A stretch of 59,638 nt of DNA, taken from the NCBI RefSeq assembly GCF_900112335.1, contig NZ_FOLG01000020.1, positions 1-59,638 on the forward strand, written 5' to 3'. Origin of the DNA: Tropicimonas isoalkanivorans. Its GTDB lineage: Bacteria; Pseudomonadota; Alphaproteobacteria; Rhodobacterales; Rhodobacteraceae. The notes below the pieces were generated by a model, which did no database searches, was not told the DNA's origin, and saw only the letters and a list, made by a program, of their open reading frames with translations. Position 1 is the first letter of the stretch; each line of letters starts with the position of its first letter. The position numbers and the translations under genes were made by a program. Below, in pieces: positions 16,295 to 25,653 of this stretch.

Positions 16295-17131
16295 ATGGAC
16301 ACGTTCCCATCCATCCTGAACGCTGGATCTGTCATCCTGCGCCCTGTCGAACGGCGCGATCTGGAACAGGTTGTCCGCCACCTCGCGGACCCTAGGGTGT
16401 ACCCGTGGCTCGCAGCCGTGCCCCACCCTTTCACCCCCGAAGATGCCGACGCGTTCTATGGATACAGCCAAAACCCGACCGAGCGCGTGCGCGTCCTGGA
16501 ACGAGACGGAGACGTACTGGGGTGCCTCTGCCTGGGAACCGCCGTCTGGTACTGGCTCGACCCCGCCCATTGGGGGCAGGGCCTGATGAAGACGGCCATG
16601 GACTGCGCCCTTGCCGCCTACTTTACGTCCCTTGTGCCGCCGCTCGTCGCCACCTCCAGGGAGGACAACCCGGCCTCACTTTCCCTCCTCGCCCGCCTTG
16701 GCTTTTCCCGGGCCCCCACCGGCCGCCGCATGTTCTTTCATGGAACCGAGAGCGCCCACCCGTGCCGCGACTACGTGATGACACCGGAGCAGTGGCACTT
16801 CCTCCACCCACCACGCCTCGCTTCCAACGGCGTTACCCTCCATCCGGCCCGCCAAAAAGACGCGGAACTCCTGTCGCGAATGTTACCCCGGTCCGGCGGT
16901 CCGTCTTCGGAAATCTGGCCAGGTTCCGATCCATTCGACCTGTCGCGATTCATCGAGACGCACCGCCACCGCGGCAATCACACAGGACTTTTTGTAATTC
17001 AGGACGACGATCGCCGCCCAGTCGGCGTGGTGCTGCGCCGGGCTGGTGAGGGGCCGAACACGCTATTCTTGACTCCGGAGGATGCGCGCCGTCATGGAGA
17101 TTCAGTCGGAAAACTGACTTGGTCAGGTTGA
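16295..17131 (+). CDS. GNAT-family N-acetyltransferase, possibly with a second degenerate domain
   Basis: A 278-aa protein. Residues about 10-165 form a RimJ/RimL-like acetyltransferase: SVILRPVERRDLEQVVRHLA, then WLDPAHWGQGLMKTAM as the acetyl-CoA loop and EDNPASLSLLARLGFSR as the C-terminal helix. Residues about 175-278 start again with GVTLHPARQKDAELLSRMLP and DDRRPVGVVLR, resembling the first half of another GNAT domain that breaks off before the acetyl-CoA loop. Substrate unknown. It is monocistronic. Confidence 0.75.
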   Translation: MDTFPSILNAGSVILRPVERRDLEQVVRHLADPRVYPWLAAVPHPFTPEDADAFYGYSQNPTERVRVLERDGDVLGCLCLGTAVWYWLDPAHWGQGLMKTAMDCALAAYFTSLVPPLVATSREDNPASLSLLARLGFSRAPTGRRMFFHGTESAHPCRDYVMTPEQWHFLHPPRLASNGVTLHPARQKDAELLSRMLPRSGGPSSEIWPGSDPFDLSRFIETHRHRGNHTGLFVIQDDDRRPVGVVLRRAGEGPNTLFLTPEDARRHGDSVGKLTWSG

Positions 17132-17550
17132 TATGGCCACTGGCACCCATCTAGCCTGGTTCCAGATGCTATCGCGAGGTAGCCAGACGCCCTAAGGGAC
17201 ATGGTGGTCTTGGTCTTTGGCGGCTCCCTCGGTGACGAGTTAAAGTCGGCAAACTCCACCCTGACCGTACATTCCGATGACCACCCCGCTTAAACCGACA
17301 AGCGGCGCCAAATGTCCACCATCACCGCGGACACTAACCTTCCGCATCTCCGACACAGGACCAAACCTAAGCCATCAACAGCGAACCGTTTTATGGCTTA
17401 CTTCAATCCCGCGCTAGTGATGCCAGTCCTCGACGTTCCGAAGCGGAAGCGGGAACCGGACATCCTGAATTCCGCCAGTCGGATAATTTCGGGCATGGAA
17501 AAAACGTATTTTGTGGGCCGGTGCTGATCGTTCGTCATTGTGAGTAGCAC
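17132..17550. other. intergenic region with a doubtful short frame
   Basis: An open frame of 71 codons (17312-17527, plus; MSTITADTNLPHLRHRTKPK) exists but has no ribosome site and no recognised similarity. I do not call it a gene. Nothing else is seen: no hairpin with a T-run and no convincing promoter. Confidence 0.3.
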
Positions 17551-18492
17551 CTACGCGGCGCTTCGCAGGGCGCGCGAAAGACGACGAATGCGGATCGCGC
17601 GGTTTAGCTCACCGCCGAAGATCAAAACCAGCGCGGCCAGATACAGGAAGTAGAGCGCTGCAATTATGCCCGCGAGGCCCCCATAATAACTTGAGTACGT
17701 GGCAAAATTCGCGAGGTAGAAGGAGAAGGCCGCAGTCAGCGTGATCCATGCACCGACCGTGAACAGCACGCCAGGATAGATCGACGAGAATCGCGTACGC
17801 CGAGCTGGCAGGAAAACGTGCGCCAAGAACAGCGAAGAGACGAGAATGAGGGCAGCCGTCGGGTAACGGACGAAGCGCACTGTCACTGAGGCCGGATCGA
17901 AGCCGGGAAACAGCACGTGCAACCACGACCCGGCGCGCGGAGCCAGTACGAGAAGATATCCGACCAGTACCAGCACCAGACTGGCGATCACGACCATCAG
18001 GGCCATCAATGGATAGAGGACATACCACGCGCGGGTCTCGCGGACCCCGTAGGCCCGGTTGAGACCCACCCGCACGCCATCCACACCGCCGAGCGCGAAC
18101 CAAATGGTCAACAGGATACCAGCGGACAGCACTCCGCCGCGCTGGACCGTCATCACTTGCTCCACCTCCGATACGATCGGCTCGATGAGCGCTGACGGGA
18201 CGATGGCGATAAGAAACGAGTTCAGATCATCGGCCATGCTCTGACTTCCAACGAAGGCAGTTAGAGACGACGTAAAGATGAGGAATGGGAAGACCGCCAA
18301 AACCACCCGGAAGGCAACGTTTCCGGCAAGCCCAAAGGCATCGTCGCTCCAGAGCCGCAGCCCAGCCTCCCGGAGAATTGCCCACACTGCGCGCCAACCT
18401 GTGCCGCGCAGCAGCCCTTCCGGGTTGTCGGTGACGATGCCGTGGGTAATGACGGCGTCGCGCCCCGCTTCGGTCGGCGTACGTTCAGCCAT
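17551..18492 (-). CDS. YihY/virulence factor BrkB family inner-membrane protein
   Basis: A 313-aa protein with about six hydrophobic segments, including FRVVLAVFPFLIFTSSLTAF, LSAGILLTIWFALGGVDGV, LMALMVVIASLVLVLVGYLL and GIIAALYFLYLAALVLIFGG. The conserved AFRVVLAVFPFLI region and the SSYYGGLAGIIAAL motif near the end are characteristic of the family. The family was once named ribonuclease BN; its function is not settled, though transport has been proposed. The C-terminus is Arg-rich and cytoplasmic. It stands alone next to the transposon scar. Confidence 0.88.
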   Translation of the reverse strand: MAERTPTEAGRDAVITHGIVTDNPEGLLRGTGWRAVWAILREAGLRLWSDDAFGLAGNVAFRVVLAVFPFLIFTSSLTAFVGSQSMADDLNSFLIAIVPSALIEPIVSEVEQVMTVQRGGVLSAGILLTIWFALGGVDGVRVGLNRAYGVRETRAWYVLYPLMALMVVIASLVLVLVGYLLVLAPRAGSWLHVLFPGFDPASVTVRFVRYPTAALILVSSLFLAHVFLPARRTRFSSIYPGVLFTVGAWITLTAAFSFYLANFATYSSYYGGLAGIIAALYFLYLAALVLIFGGELNRAIRIRRLSRALRSAA

Positions 18493-18535
18493 TCGGCATC
18501 CCTCGCTTCAAGCCAGACATTTAGCCCTCTTGGTA

Positions 18536-18895
18536 TCAGCGGGCCAAGGCACCTTCCGCCAAAGCACGTCTGGATGCCAGCCTTGGATCAACGTGGCCCG
18601 CCAGCGTCATCCCCTCCGTTTGGTCGTGGGTCACGTCGATAGTCCTAGTGCCAAGCATCGCGTGAAGGCGCTTGATCTGGCTCCGCATCTCGACACGAAG
18701 CTTGGCATCCGAATTCGACAGCTGTTCGTCGAACAGGAAAACCGAGGGTCCACGCACGATTGCCCGCCCCATGGCTGCCCGCTGCCTCTGTCCACCGGAG
18801 AGTTGCGCCGGCCGACGGCCCAACAGCGGCTCGATCTGCAGGACGCGGGCGCGCCCTTGGGTCAGGACCCAATTATTTCCGCTTGGTCGCGTCAT
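18536..18895 (-). pseudogene. fragment of an ABC transporter ATPase (sugar/glycerol-phosphate type)
   Basis: The frame contains [20 protein letters not shown] (the signature and its following helix), [19 protein letters not shown] (Walker B, normally FLFDEPLSNLDAKLR) and [13 protein letters not shown] (the switch His). The Walker A half is missing at the N-terminus and the C-terminal domain is lost after MTLA. Pro to Gln in the Walker B region and Leu to Ser in NLDAKL are decay-type changes. It was once an UgpC/MalK-like importer ATPase; no permease is nearby. Confidence 0.8.
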
Positions 18896-18922
18896 TCACC
18901 GACTGAAAACCGAGCGGTGAAC

Positions 18923-19341
18923 ATGTCTGATCTCTTCTGGCTGTCGGACGCGCAGATGGCGTGTCTGGAGCGTTACTTCCCGAAGTCCCGCGGCAAGCCG
19001 CGCGTCGATGACTGATGTGTGCTCAGCGGAATTATCTTTAGAAATTGCGATGGGTTGCGTTAGCGTGACGCGCCTTCGGAATATGGCCCGAACAAGACAC
19101 TCTGCAACCGTTGGAGACGGTGGGGCGACAAGGGTATCTTCGCGCGGATCATGGCTGGTCTGGCCGCCGAGCACGGCGAGGAAAAGACGGTCATGATCGA
19201 TGCGACCTATCTGAAGGCACACCGGACCGCGACCAGCTTGGCCGGGAAAAAAGTGGGGCGTGGCCGCCTGATTGGCAGGACCAAGGGCGGCATGAATACC
19301 AAGCTGCACGCTATCTGCGACAGCCTGGGTCGGCCGCTGAA
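18923..19341 (+). pseudogene. remnant of an IS5-family transposase
   Basis: Starts MSDLFWLSDAQMACLERYFP, typical of this transposase group, and hits a stop at 19013. After a short degenerate stretch the homology resumes in another frame as AGLAAEHGEEKTVMIDATYL, KAHRTATSLAGKK and GRLIGRTKGGMNTKLHAICD, then stops abruptly after GRPLNIV near 19341. The first catalytic Asp (MIDATYL) is present, but the rest of the catalytic domain is gone. Internal deletion, frameshift and truncation make it non-functional. Confidence 0.85.
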
Positions 19342-19387
19342 CATAGTAAGTGCTCAGGCCACCCCGCATGTATAATACAATAAGAAA

Positions 19388-19405
19388 ATCCGGCCGCAGC
19401 CGGAT
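19388..19405 (-). terminator. intrinsic terminator, leftward
   Basis: ATCCGGC, loop CGCA, GCCGGAT form a 7-bp stem. On the minus strand it is followed by TTTTCTTATT, so it would stop transcripts moving left. No leftward gene lies immediately to its right, so it may be a leftover, or may insulate the defence operon from antisense reading. Confidence 0.5.
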
Positions 19406-19526
19406 CGGGAGAACGCTTTCGCGAGGGCAAGTGGCGGAGGGAGTGTAACGAATACCGAACTCTCTCCGTTCTTGGCGGGTACAATTTTTATTGCTGGCAC
19501 CTTTCCGCTTCGATAGCGTGTGAGCA

Positions 19527-19560
19527 GCCCAGAAATTGGGCGCGCACAGTTCGCGTGCGC
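19527..19560. promoter_or_regulatory. inverted repeats upstream of the WYL regulator
   Basis: GCCCA-N5-TGGGC (19527-19541) and GCGCAC-N7-GTGCGC (19542-19560) lie just before the WYL gene start. WYL regulators of the BrxR/CapW type bind inverted repeats at their own promoter, so these are candidate operators. They could also form RNA hairpins near the ribosome site. No -35/-10 pair is convincing; the AT-rich stretch 19482-19495 is the likeliest promoter region. Confidence 0.35.
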
Positions 19561-19583
19561 GCAGGACTGGGCGGAGGCGAAAC

Positions 19584-20471
19584 GTGGACAGGGACAAGGC
19601 TGAACTTCGCTGGGGCATCGAGCAGCGGCTCGAGTTCATCGAGTTCCGCCTGTTCTGGGAGGGGCACGTCAATCGCATCGACGTGATGCAGCAGTTCGGC
19701 GTCTCGGTGAACCAGGCATCCTCGGACCTGAACCGCTACATCGCGCTGGCGCCGGACAACATGGTCTACGACAAGAGCGCGCGCACCTATGTCCGCGGGC
19801 CGGACTTCGATTGCAAGTTCCGCCCGCCAGACGCCGCGCACTACCTCGCCCAGCTTCGACTGGTTGCCGACGATGTGCTAGAGCGCGAAGAGTGCTGGAT
19901 CCCTGACCTACCGTCCTACGCCTCCGCACCAACGCCTGTGCGCGGCGTCGATCCGGTGACGCTCCGCTCGGTTGTCGGCGCCATACGTCGGTCCGAGGCG
20001 ATCGAGGTGAAGTACCAGTCCCTGTCGACCCCGGAGCCGCGCTGGCGCTGGATCGCTCCGCACGCCATCGGGTTCGACGGGTTCCGCTGGCATACGCGGG
20101 CGTTCTGTCTGACAGACGATTGCTTCAAGGACTTCCTGCTCTCACGGATCCTCGACATCCGCGGATCGCGGGAGAGCGCCACATCGGCCGACGACGACAG
20201 CGATTGGCATTCCGAGCTCACCCTGGAGGTCGGCCCGCACCCTGATCTCTCGGAGACGCAGGCCAAGGTCATCGCGCTCGACTATGGGATGCGAGGCGGC
20301 AAGGCGAAGATCAAGGTGAGGCGCGCGCTCCTCTACTACGCGCTCAGGCGGCTTGGGCTCGACACCGACCCGGCCGCGCGGCGCCCACAGGATCAGCAGA
20401 TTGTTCTTCTGAACCGTCAAGCAGTCCTTGGGATGAACGGTGCCGCCAGCAGTGCTCAGGAGCCTTCATGA
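19584..20471 (+). CDS. WYL-domain transcriptional regulator of the defence operon
   Basis: A 295-aa protein beginning with GTG at 19584, chosen because GGAGG lies 6 nt upstream. Residues about 5-75 form a winged-HTH (EFIEFRLFWEGHVNRIDVMQ, then FGVSVNQASSDLNRYI). Residues about 130-200 form the WYL domain (WRWIAPHAIGFDGFRWHTRA, FLLSRI). The C-terminal part resembles the WCX extension. This layout is that of BrxR/CapW-type regulators that repress defence operons and are thought to respond to phage-linked ligands. Its stop overlaps the helicase start (ATGA), so it is the first gene of the operon. That it represses this operon is inferred. Confidence 0.85.
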   Translation: MDRDKAELRWGIEQRLEFIEFRLFWEGHVNRIDVMQQFGVSVNQASSDLNRYIALAPDNMVYDKSARTYVRGPDFDCKFRPPDAAHYLAQLRLVADDVLEREECWIPDLPSYASAPTPVRGVDPVTLRSVVGAIRRSEAIEVKYQSLSTPEPRWRWIAPHAIGFDGFRWHTRAFCLTDDCFKDFLLSRILDIRGSRESATSADDDSDWHSELTLEVGPHPDLSETQAKVIALDYGMRGGKAKIKVRRALLYYALRRLGLDTDPAARRPQDQQIVLLNRQAVLGMNGAASSAQEPS

Positions 20472-23400
20472 GAGCATTTGAGTTCGATCACCACGTGATC
20501 AGTTCATACGAGCGTTTTTCCCGCTCTTTCAGCAGTATTCGCTCCGAAGATCTTCGGGCAGCGATTGATGCACAGTATGATGCCGGTCGGTTCTGGCCCG
20601 ATGCTCTCCTTTCCTTGAACCCCAGGTATCTTTCGGGTCCCAGCGTGGATGACCTGGTCGCTTCAGGTGATCTGGACGAGGGAACTGGAAAGGTCTTCCG
20701 GTTCGGCGAGAAACCTCTCCGACTCCATCGACACCAGGCGGAGTCGATCGCCAAGGCGAAATCCGGAAAGAGCTTTGTCGTCACGACAGGAACCGGCTCC
20801 GGCAAATCGTTGTGCTTCTTCGTGCCAGTTGTCGACGCCATCATTCGGTCCCTGCGTGCCGGCAAGCCTCGAACAACGCGCGCTATCATCGTCTATCCGA
20901 TGAATGCTCTGGCAAACAGCCAGATGAAGGAAATCGACAAATTCATCGGACAGTCAGGGCTTCCTGACGCCCTGAAGCCTGTTGTCAAACGCTACACGGG
21001 GCAAGAAAGCCAAGAGGAACGTCAACGGATCGCGGCCAATCCGCCAGATATCCTGCTCACGAACTACATGATGGCGGAGCTCCTGCTGACCCGCCAAGAC
21101 GACCTGGACGCCCAGGTGGTCAAGAACGCGACCGGTCTTGAATTCGTCATCCTCGACGAGCTGCACACCTATAGAGGGCGCCAAGGCGCGGATGTGGCGG
21201 TGCTCGTTCGGCGACTGCGCGACCGTTGCTCCCCTGACAAGGCTCCGATCTGCATAGGCACATCGGCGACGATGGCTTCAGAAGGCAACGAGGAAAGCCG
21301 AGCGGTCGCCGTGGCCAAAGTCGCGACAAGGCTCTTCGGCTCCGAGATCGGCCCGGATGCCGTAATAGATGAGTCCCTGCAACGGGCTACTGACGACACT
21401 ATCACTCTTGCGCAAGCGACCGCCGCACTGGCTGATGTGGTGCGAAAGCCTCTCCCGGCAGGCTTGGACGACGAGCAGCTCAGGAAGCATCCGCTCGCGG
21501 TATGGGCGGAGCTTGCGCTCGGACTCGATGACGGGCTGGAGCTGAAACGAAAGAAGCCCATCCCCTTCGAGGACGCCGTCAAACGGTTGGCCGAAGACAC
21601 TGGTGTCGACGCAGAGCATTGTCGGAAACAGCTCGAAGGTTTTCTGACGCTGGTAAGCCTCCCCGAATATCAGCGCGGTGGGACCGGGGACGGAGCGTTC
21701 CTCGCATTCAAATTGCACAGGTTCATTTCCGGCGCGGGTGAGGTCTTCACCACGCTTACGGACAAGCCACGCACCGTCCTGTTCGAGGGTCAGCTCGAGG
21801 ATCCCGATGCTCCGGGCAACCGGCTTTACCCAACACGCTTCTGCAGAAACTGCGGACACGAATACCACGTCGTCACCAAGAACGAGGATGACGGCCACAT
21901 CAGGTTTCTCCCCCGCAATATCGACGATACGCCGCTGGAAGCCGAAGACGACGATGATGTGGCGGGATATCTCTGCCCGGCGCCAGACAACGATCCTGAT
22001 TTCGCCTTCGATGGCGACTTGAACGGCTACCCGGAGAGCTGGCTCGAAGAGCGCAATGGCATCGAACGGCTGCGGTCCTATCGCAAGAAGCGCGCGCCCA
22101 TCTCCTATGTCGTGACGCCAGACGGCCGGCATGGCGCTGGTGGGAGAGAGTTCTGGTTCATCCCCGGAAAGTTTGCATTCTGCCTCTGCTGCAAGGACGA
22201 GCCCAACCAGGGGATGCGTGAGCGCAGTAAGCTCGCGGGCCTCTCTGGCGAAGGGAGGAGCTCCGCGACGACCCTTCTCGTGTCCAGCGCTCTCGAGTGG
22301 ATGAACAAGCCGACGAGCGGCGTTCCAAAGACCAAGCGGAAACTGCTTGGGTTCACGGACAATCGGCAAGACGCGGCGCTTCAATCCGGCCACTTCAACG
22401 ACTTTCTGTTCGTGAGCCTTCTGCGTGGGGCCATTCTGCGGGCCATAATTGCAGCAGGGCCCGAGGGCCTGACCGAGGATGAGTTTGGTCTAAGCGTCGT
22501 CAAGGCGCTCGGCTTCACGTCTGCAAACAAAGAGGCACGTGCCCACTGGATGCTCGATCCATCGGCTGGCGCCGTCATTCGGGAAGACGCTCAACGTGCG
22601 CTTGCAAAGGTCCTGGCTCACCGAGTTTGGACTGACCTCCGCAGGGGTTGGCGCTACACGAACCCCAGCCTCTCCGTTCTGAAGCTTCTAGATGTTGAGT
22701 TCGTCGGCGTCGCCGACATGGCATCAGACCGGGAAAGGCTGATGACAGTCCTGCCCGAACTCGGCGATCAATCCGAAGAGCAGAGAGCCATCCTGCTAGA
22801 GACCGTGCTGGGCGCAATGCTCGAAGGCCTTGCTGTCAACACGGAAGCCTTGGACCTGACTGTCCTGGACGGCGTCGCGCAGAAATCACGGTCGCTGTTG
22901 CGCGCTCCGTGGGCGATAGATGCCAAGGAGAACCCGCGCGGGCGGTCGTCGCTGCTTCTGCGCGCACCAGGCAAGAACGCCGTGGGCCTTCGTGAGGAAC
23001 AGACACTCCTTCGCGCCGGTCACAACTCCCGCATTGCGCGGCTCATCAACAAAAAGAGCGTGCTGGGCACGAAGCTCGGGCGGGACGATTACCTCGCGTT
23101 CTTCTCGCGCCTGCTTGAGCTATTCGCCGATGAGGGCTTGATTGTCCCGGTCGAGCTCGACGCTGATCTCGTAGGCTGGCGGCTGACGCCCTCTGCCGTC
23201 CGCCTTGTCCCCGGGCCCGCGCTCTCCGACGAGAGCGAACGGGGAAACCGATACTTCCACGATCTGTACGCATCGATTGCGGACGATCTGGCATCGGGTC
23301 ACAGCGCCTATTGGGGGCTGGAGGGGCGCGAGCACACCGCGCAGGTTTCCCAAAGACAGCGTGAATGGCGCGAATGGCGGTTCAGGTATGAAGACGACGA

Positions 23401-25648
23401 CCTCGAAAACCTCAATACCTCGGAGTATCGGACCGAAATCAAGACCACCGGGGAATCCGACCAGTTCCTTCCAGCGCTGTTCTGCTCGCCGACCATGGAG
23501 CTTGGGGTCGACATCTCGGCGCTCAATGCCGTCTATCTAAGGAACGTCCCGCCGACGCCCGCCAACTACGCGCAGCGTGCTGGCCGCTCGGGCCGGTCTG
23601 GCCAGGCTGCGGTTGTGGTGACGTACTGCGCATCGGGCTCTCCACACGACCAGTACTTCTTCGAGCGTCGCAATGACATGGTGGCGGGTGTCGTGCGCCC
23701 GCCTGCGCTGGACATCACGAACGAAGAACTGGTGCGTTCGCACCTGCATGCGGTCTGGCTTGCTGAGAGCCGACTGGCACTCAAACCCGACATCCCGGAT
23801 ATCCTCGACCTCGGTGGCGATCGCTATCCGCTGAAGCAAGAGATCCTGACCACCATTTCCAAGGCCGATCTCGTCTCTCGTGCGCGCGGACCAATGCAGC
23901 GGGTGCTCGATCAGATTTTGGCCGCTGATCAAGGAACGCTGCCTGTCTGGATGGGGGATCCGGAAGAGTTCGTTCTTCATGTGGCAATGAACGCTCCCAA
24001 GGAGTTCGATCGAGCGTTTGACCGTTGGCGCGAGCTCTACAATTCTGCTCGCACTCAGTTGGCCGAAGCCAACGCCCGATCAGAGATAACAGGGCTCTCG
24101 GCTGTCGACCGCCGCAAGATCAAGGCCGCACAGATGCAGGCCAGCGACCAGATTGCGATCCTCGAACAAGGAAAGGCATCGAACGGATCAGACTTCTATT
24201 CGTACCGCTACCTCGCGACGGAGGGCTTCCTACCCGGCTACAATTTCCCGCGCCTGCCGCTCTATGCATTCGTGCCTGGCGAGGGAAAAACCGGCTCGTT
24301 CCTCTCTCGCGCGCGCTTTCTTGCGATATCGGAATTTGGACCGCGCAGTCTGATCTACCACGAAGGTCGCGCCTACCGGGTGATGAAGGCAAAGCTCCCT
24401 CCAGAGGTTCGCGAAGGCGACGGATCGGAACTCGCGACCAAGGACATCTACATTTGCGCAAACTGCGGAGCCTGCCACGAAGGAGAGGTAGAGCGCTGCC
24501 ATGGCTGCGACGCACACATGGCCGGAGAGGTGCCCATCAAGCGCACGCTCCGCATCGACAATGTGGAAGCCGCCCCCACTGAACGCATCACCGCGAACGA
24601 TGAAGAGCGCGTGCGACAGGGCTTCGACATCCAGACCGTATTTTCGTGGCCGAAGAAGGACGATCAGTTGCAGGTCACGAACGCGGAATTCAAATGCGGC
24701 GAGACTTCTCTGCTCGCACTGCAATACGCCAACAGCGCCGAGATTAGTCGTCTGAACAAGGGTCTGAAGCGCCGAAAGGACCAGACGGTTTTCGGCTTCA
24801 ATATCGATCCCCGTACAGGCTACTGGGCAAAATCTGAGGACGAGGATGCGGAGACCGACGCTCCGCCCGATGTAGTCAAGCCAGTCCGGATCGTGCCGAT
24901 CGTAAGGGACCGCAAGAACGCGCTTCTGTTCCGCTTCAAGAAGCCGGAAAACTTTGACCCAAGCACGATCACCACCGTTCAACATGCGCTCTTGCGGGGG
25001 ATCGAGGTCGTCTACCAGCTTGAAGAAGGCGAGATCCTGAGTGAGCCGCTTCCTGCTCGCGATAACCGCCGCGCCATTCTTGCCTACGAAGCCACGGAGG
25101 GAGGGGCCGGTGTTCTTACGCGCCTGATGGATAATCCAGAAGCGATCAGCGAGGTCGCTCGGACAGCACTTGGGCTCATGCACTTCGAAAACATCGACGC
25201 GGCGGTCGCAAGCGGAGACGCAAGCCTGCTGACCGAGAAGGCAGACGATGCCTGCGTCAGAGGGTGCTACCGCTGCCTGTTGTCGTACTTCAACCAGCCG
25301 GACCATGAGCAGATTGACCGCGGCAGCGAGGAGGTTACCCAGCTATTGGTTGACCTTGCGCGCGGTCGCACGGTCCTTGAGCGGCGGGCCGCGCCAGACG
25401 GCGCGTCGTCACCGTGGCTGAAGGCGTTTGAGGCTGCTGGTCTCCCGCAGGTCGACACCATTGGCCTCAGCTTTGCCGGTGCGGAAGCGGAATTCGTATG
25501 GCGCGGGCACTTTGTCGCCGCAACGAGCCAGGCGGTTTCCGCAGACATGGCCAATGAAGCAGCCAACAAAGGCTGGGAATTGATCGCTCTTCCAGCATCG
25601 GCCGAGGCTGGCGTCCCCAAACAGTTGCTTGATCTATTGAAAGGGTAA
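20468..25648 (+). CDS. giant superfamily-2 helicase with C-terminal DUF1998 (DrmA/DrmB-like fusion)
   Basis: A 1726-aa protein. Walker A is TTGTGSGKS (about residue 103), the DExH box is ILDELHTYRGRQG (about 228), and motif VI is YAQRAGRSGRSG (about 1035). The roughly 800-residue gap between them holds an insertion with Cys pairs (CRNCGHEYH near 458, FCLCCKDEPN near 570). A zinc-ribbon-like segment ICANCGACHEGEVERC is near 1330, and the DUF1998 end has CVRGCYRCLLSYFNQPDHEQ near 1600. DISARM splits these functions between DrmA (helicase) and DrmB (DUF1998); here both lie in one chain, as also in Druantia DruE and MrfA-type helicases. Start has AGGAG upstream. Role as the DNA-translocating core of the defence complex is inferred. 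Confidence 0.88.
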   Translation: MRAFEFDHHVISSYERFSRSFSSIRSEDLRAAIDAQYDAGRFWPDALLSLNPRYLSGPSVDDLVASGDLDEGTGKVFRFGEKPLRLHRHQAESIAKAKSGKSFVVTTGTGSGKSLCFFVPVVDAIIRSLRAGKPRTTRAIIVYPMNALANSQMKEIDKFIGQSGLPDALKPVVKRYTGQESQEERQRIAANPPDILLTNYMMAELLLTRQDDLDAQVVKNATGLEFVILDELHTYRGRQGADVAVLVRRLRDRCSPDKAPICIGTSATMASEGNEESRAVAVAKVATRLFGSEIGPDAVIDESLQRATDDTITLAQATAALADVVRKPLPAGLDDEQLRKHPLAVWAELALGLDDGLELKRKKPIPFEDAVKRLAEDTGVDAEHCRKQLEGFLTLVSLPEYQRGGTGDGAFLAFKLHRFISGAGEVFTTLTDKPRTVLFEGQLEDPDAPGNRLYPTRFCRNCGHEYHVVTKNEDDGHIRFLPRNIDDTPLEAEDDDDVAGYLCPAPDNDPDFAFDGDLNGYPESWLEERNGIERLRSYRKKRAPISYVVTPDGRHGAGGREFWFIPGKFAFCLCCKDEPNQGMRERSKLAGLSGEGRSSATTLLVSSALEWMNKPTSGVPKTKRKLLGFTDNRQDAALQSGHFNDFLFVSLLRGAILRAIIAAGPEGLTEDEFGLSVVKALGFTSANKEARAHWMLDPSAGAVIREDAQRALAKVLAHRVWTDLRRGWRYTNPSLSVLKLLDVEFVGVADMASDRERLMTVLPELGDQSEEQRAILLETVLGAMLEGLAVNTEALDLTVLDGVAQKSRSLLRAPWAIDAKENPRGRSSLLLRAPGKNAVGLREEQTLLRAGHNSRIARLINKKSVLGTKLGRDDYLAFFSRLLELFADEGLIVPVELDADLVGWRLTPSAVRLVPGPALSDESERGNRYFHDLYASIADDLASGHSAYWGLEGREHTAQVSQRQREWREWRFRYEDDDLENLNTSEYRTEIKTTGESDQFLPALFCSPTMELGVDISALNAVYLRNVPPTPANYAQRAGRSGRSGQAAVVVTYCASGSPHDQYFFERRNDMVAGVVRPPALDITNEELVRSHLHAVWLAESRLALKPDIPDILDLGGDRYPLKQEILTTISKADLVSRARGPMQRVLDQILAADQGTLPVWMGDPEEFVLHVAMNAPKEFDRAFDRWRELYNSARTQLAEANARSEITGLSAVDRRKIKAAQMQASDQIAILEQGKASNGSDFYSYRYLATEGFLPGYNFPRLPLYAFVPGEGKTGSFLSRARFLAISEFGPRSLIYHEGRAYRVMKAKLPPEVREGDGSELATKDIYICANCGACHEGEVERCHGCDAHMAGEVPIKRTLRIDNVEAAPTERITANDEERVRQGFDIQTVFSWPKKDDQLQVTNAEFKCGETSLLALQYANSAEISRLNKGLKRRKDQTVFGFNIDPRTGYWAKSEDEDAETDAPPDVVKPVRIVPIVRDRKNALLFRFKKPENFDPSTITTVQHALLRGIEVVYQLEEGEILSEPLPARDNRRAILAYEATEGGAGVLTRLMDNPEAISEVARTALGLMHFENIDAAVASGDASLLTEKADDACVRGCYRCLLSYFNQPDHEQIDRGSEEVTQLLVDLARGRTVLERRAAPDGASSPWLKAFEAAGLPQVDTIGLSFAGAEAEFVWRGHFVAATSQAVSADMANEAANKGWELIALPASAEAGVPKQLLDLLKG

Positions 25649-25653
25649 TCCTT

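Noticed and set aside
17312-17527. 71-codon plus-strand frame as a gene
   Set aside because: No ribosome site and no recognisable similarity; left as an unassigned frame within the intergenic region.
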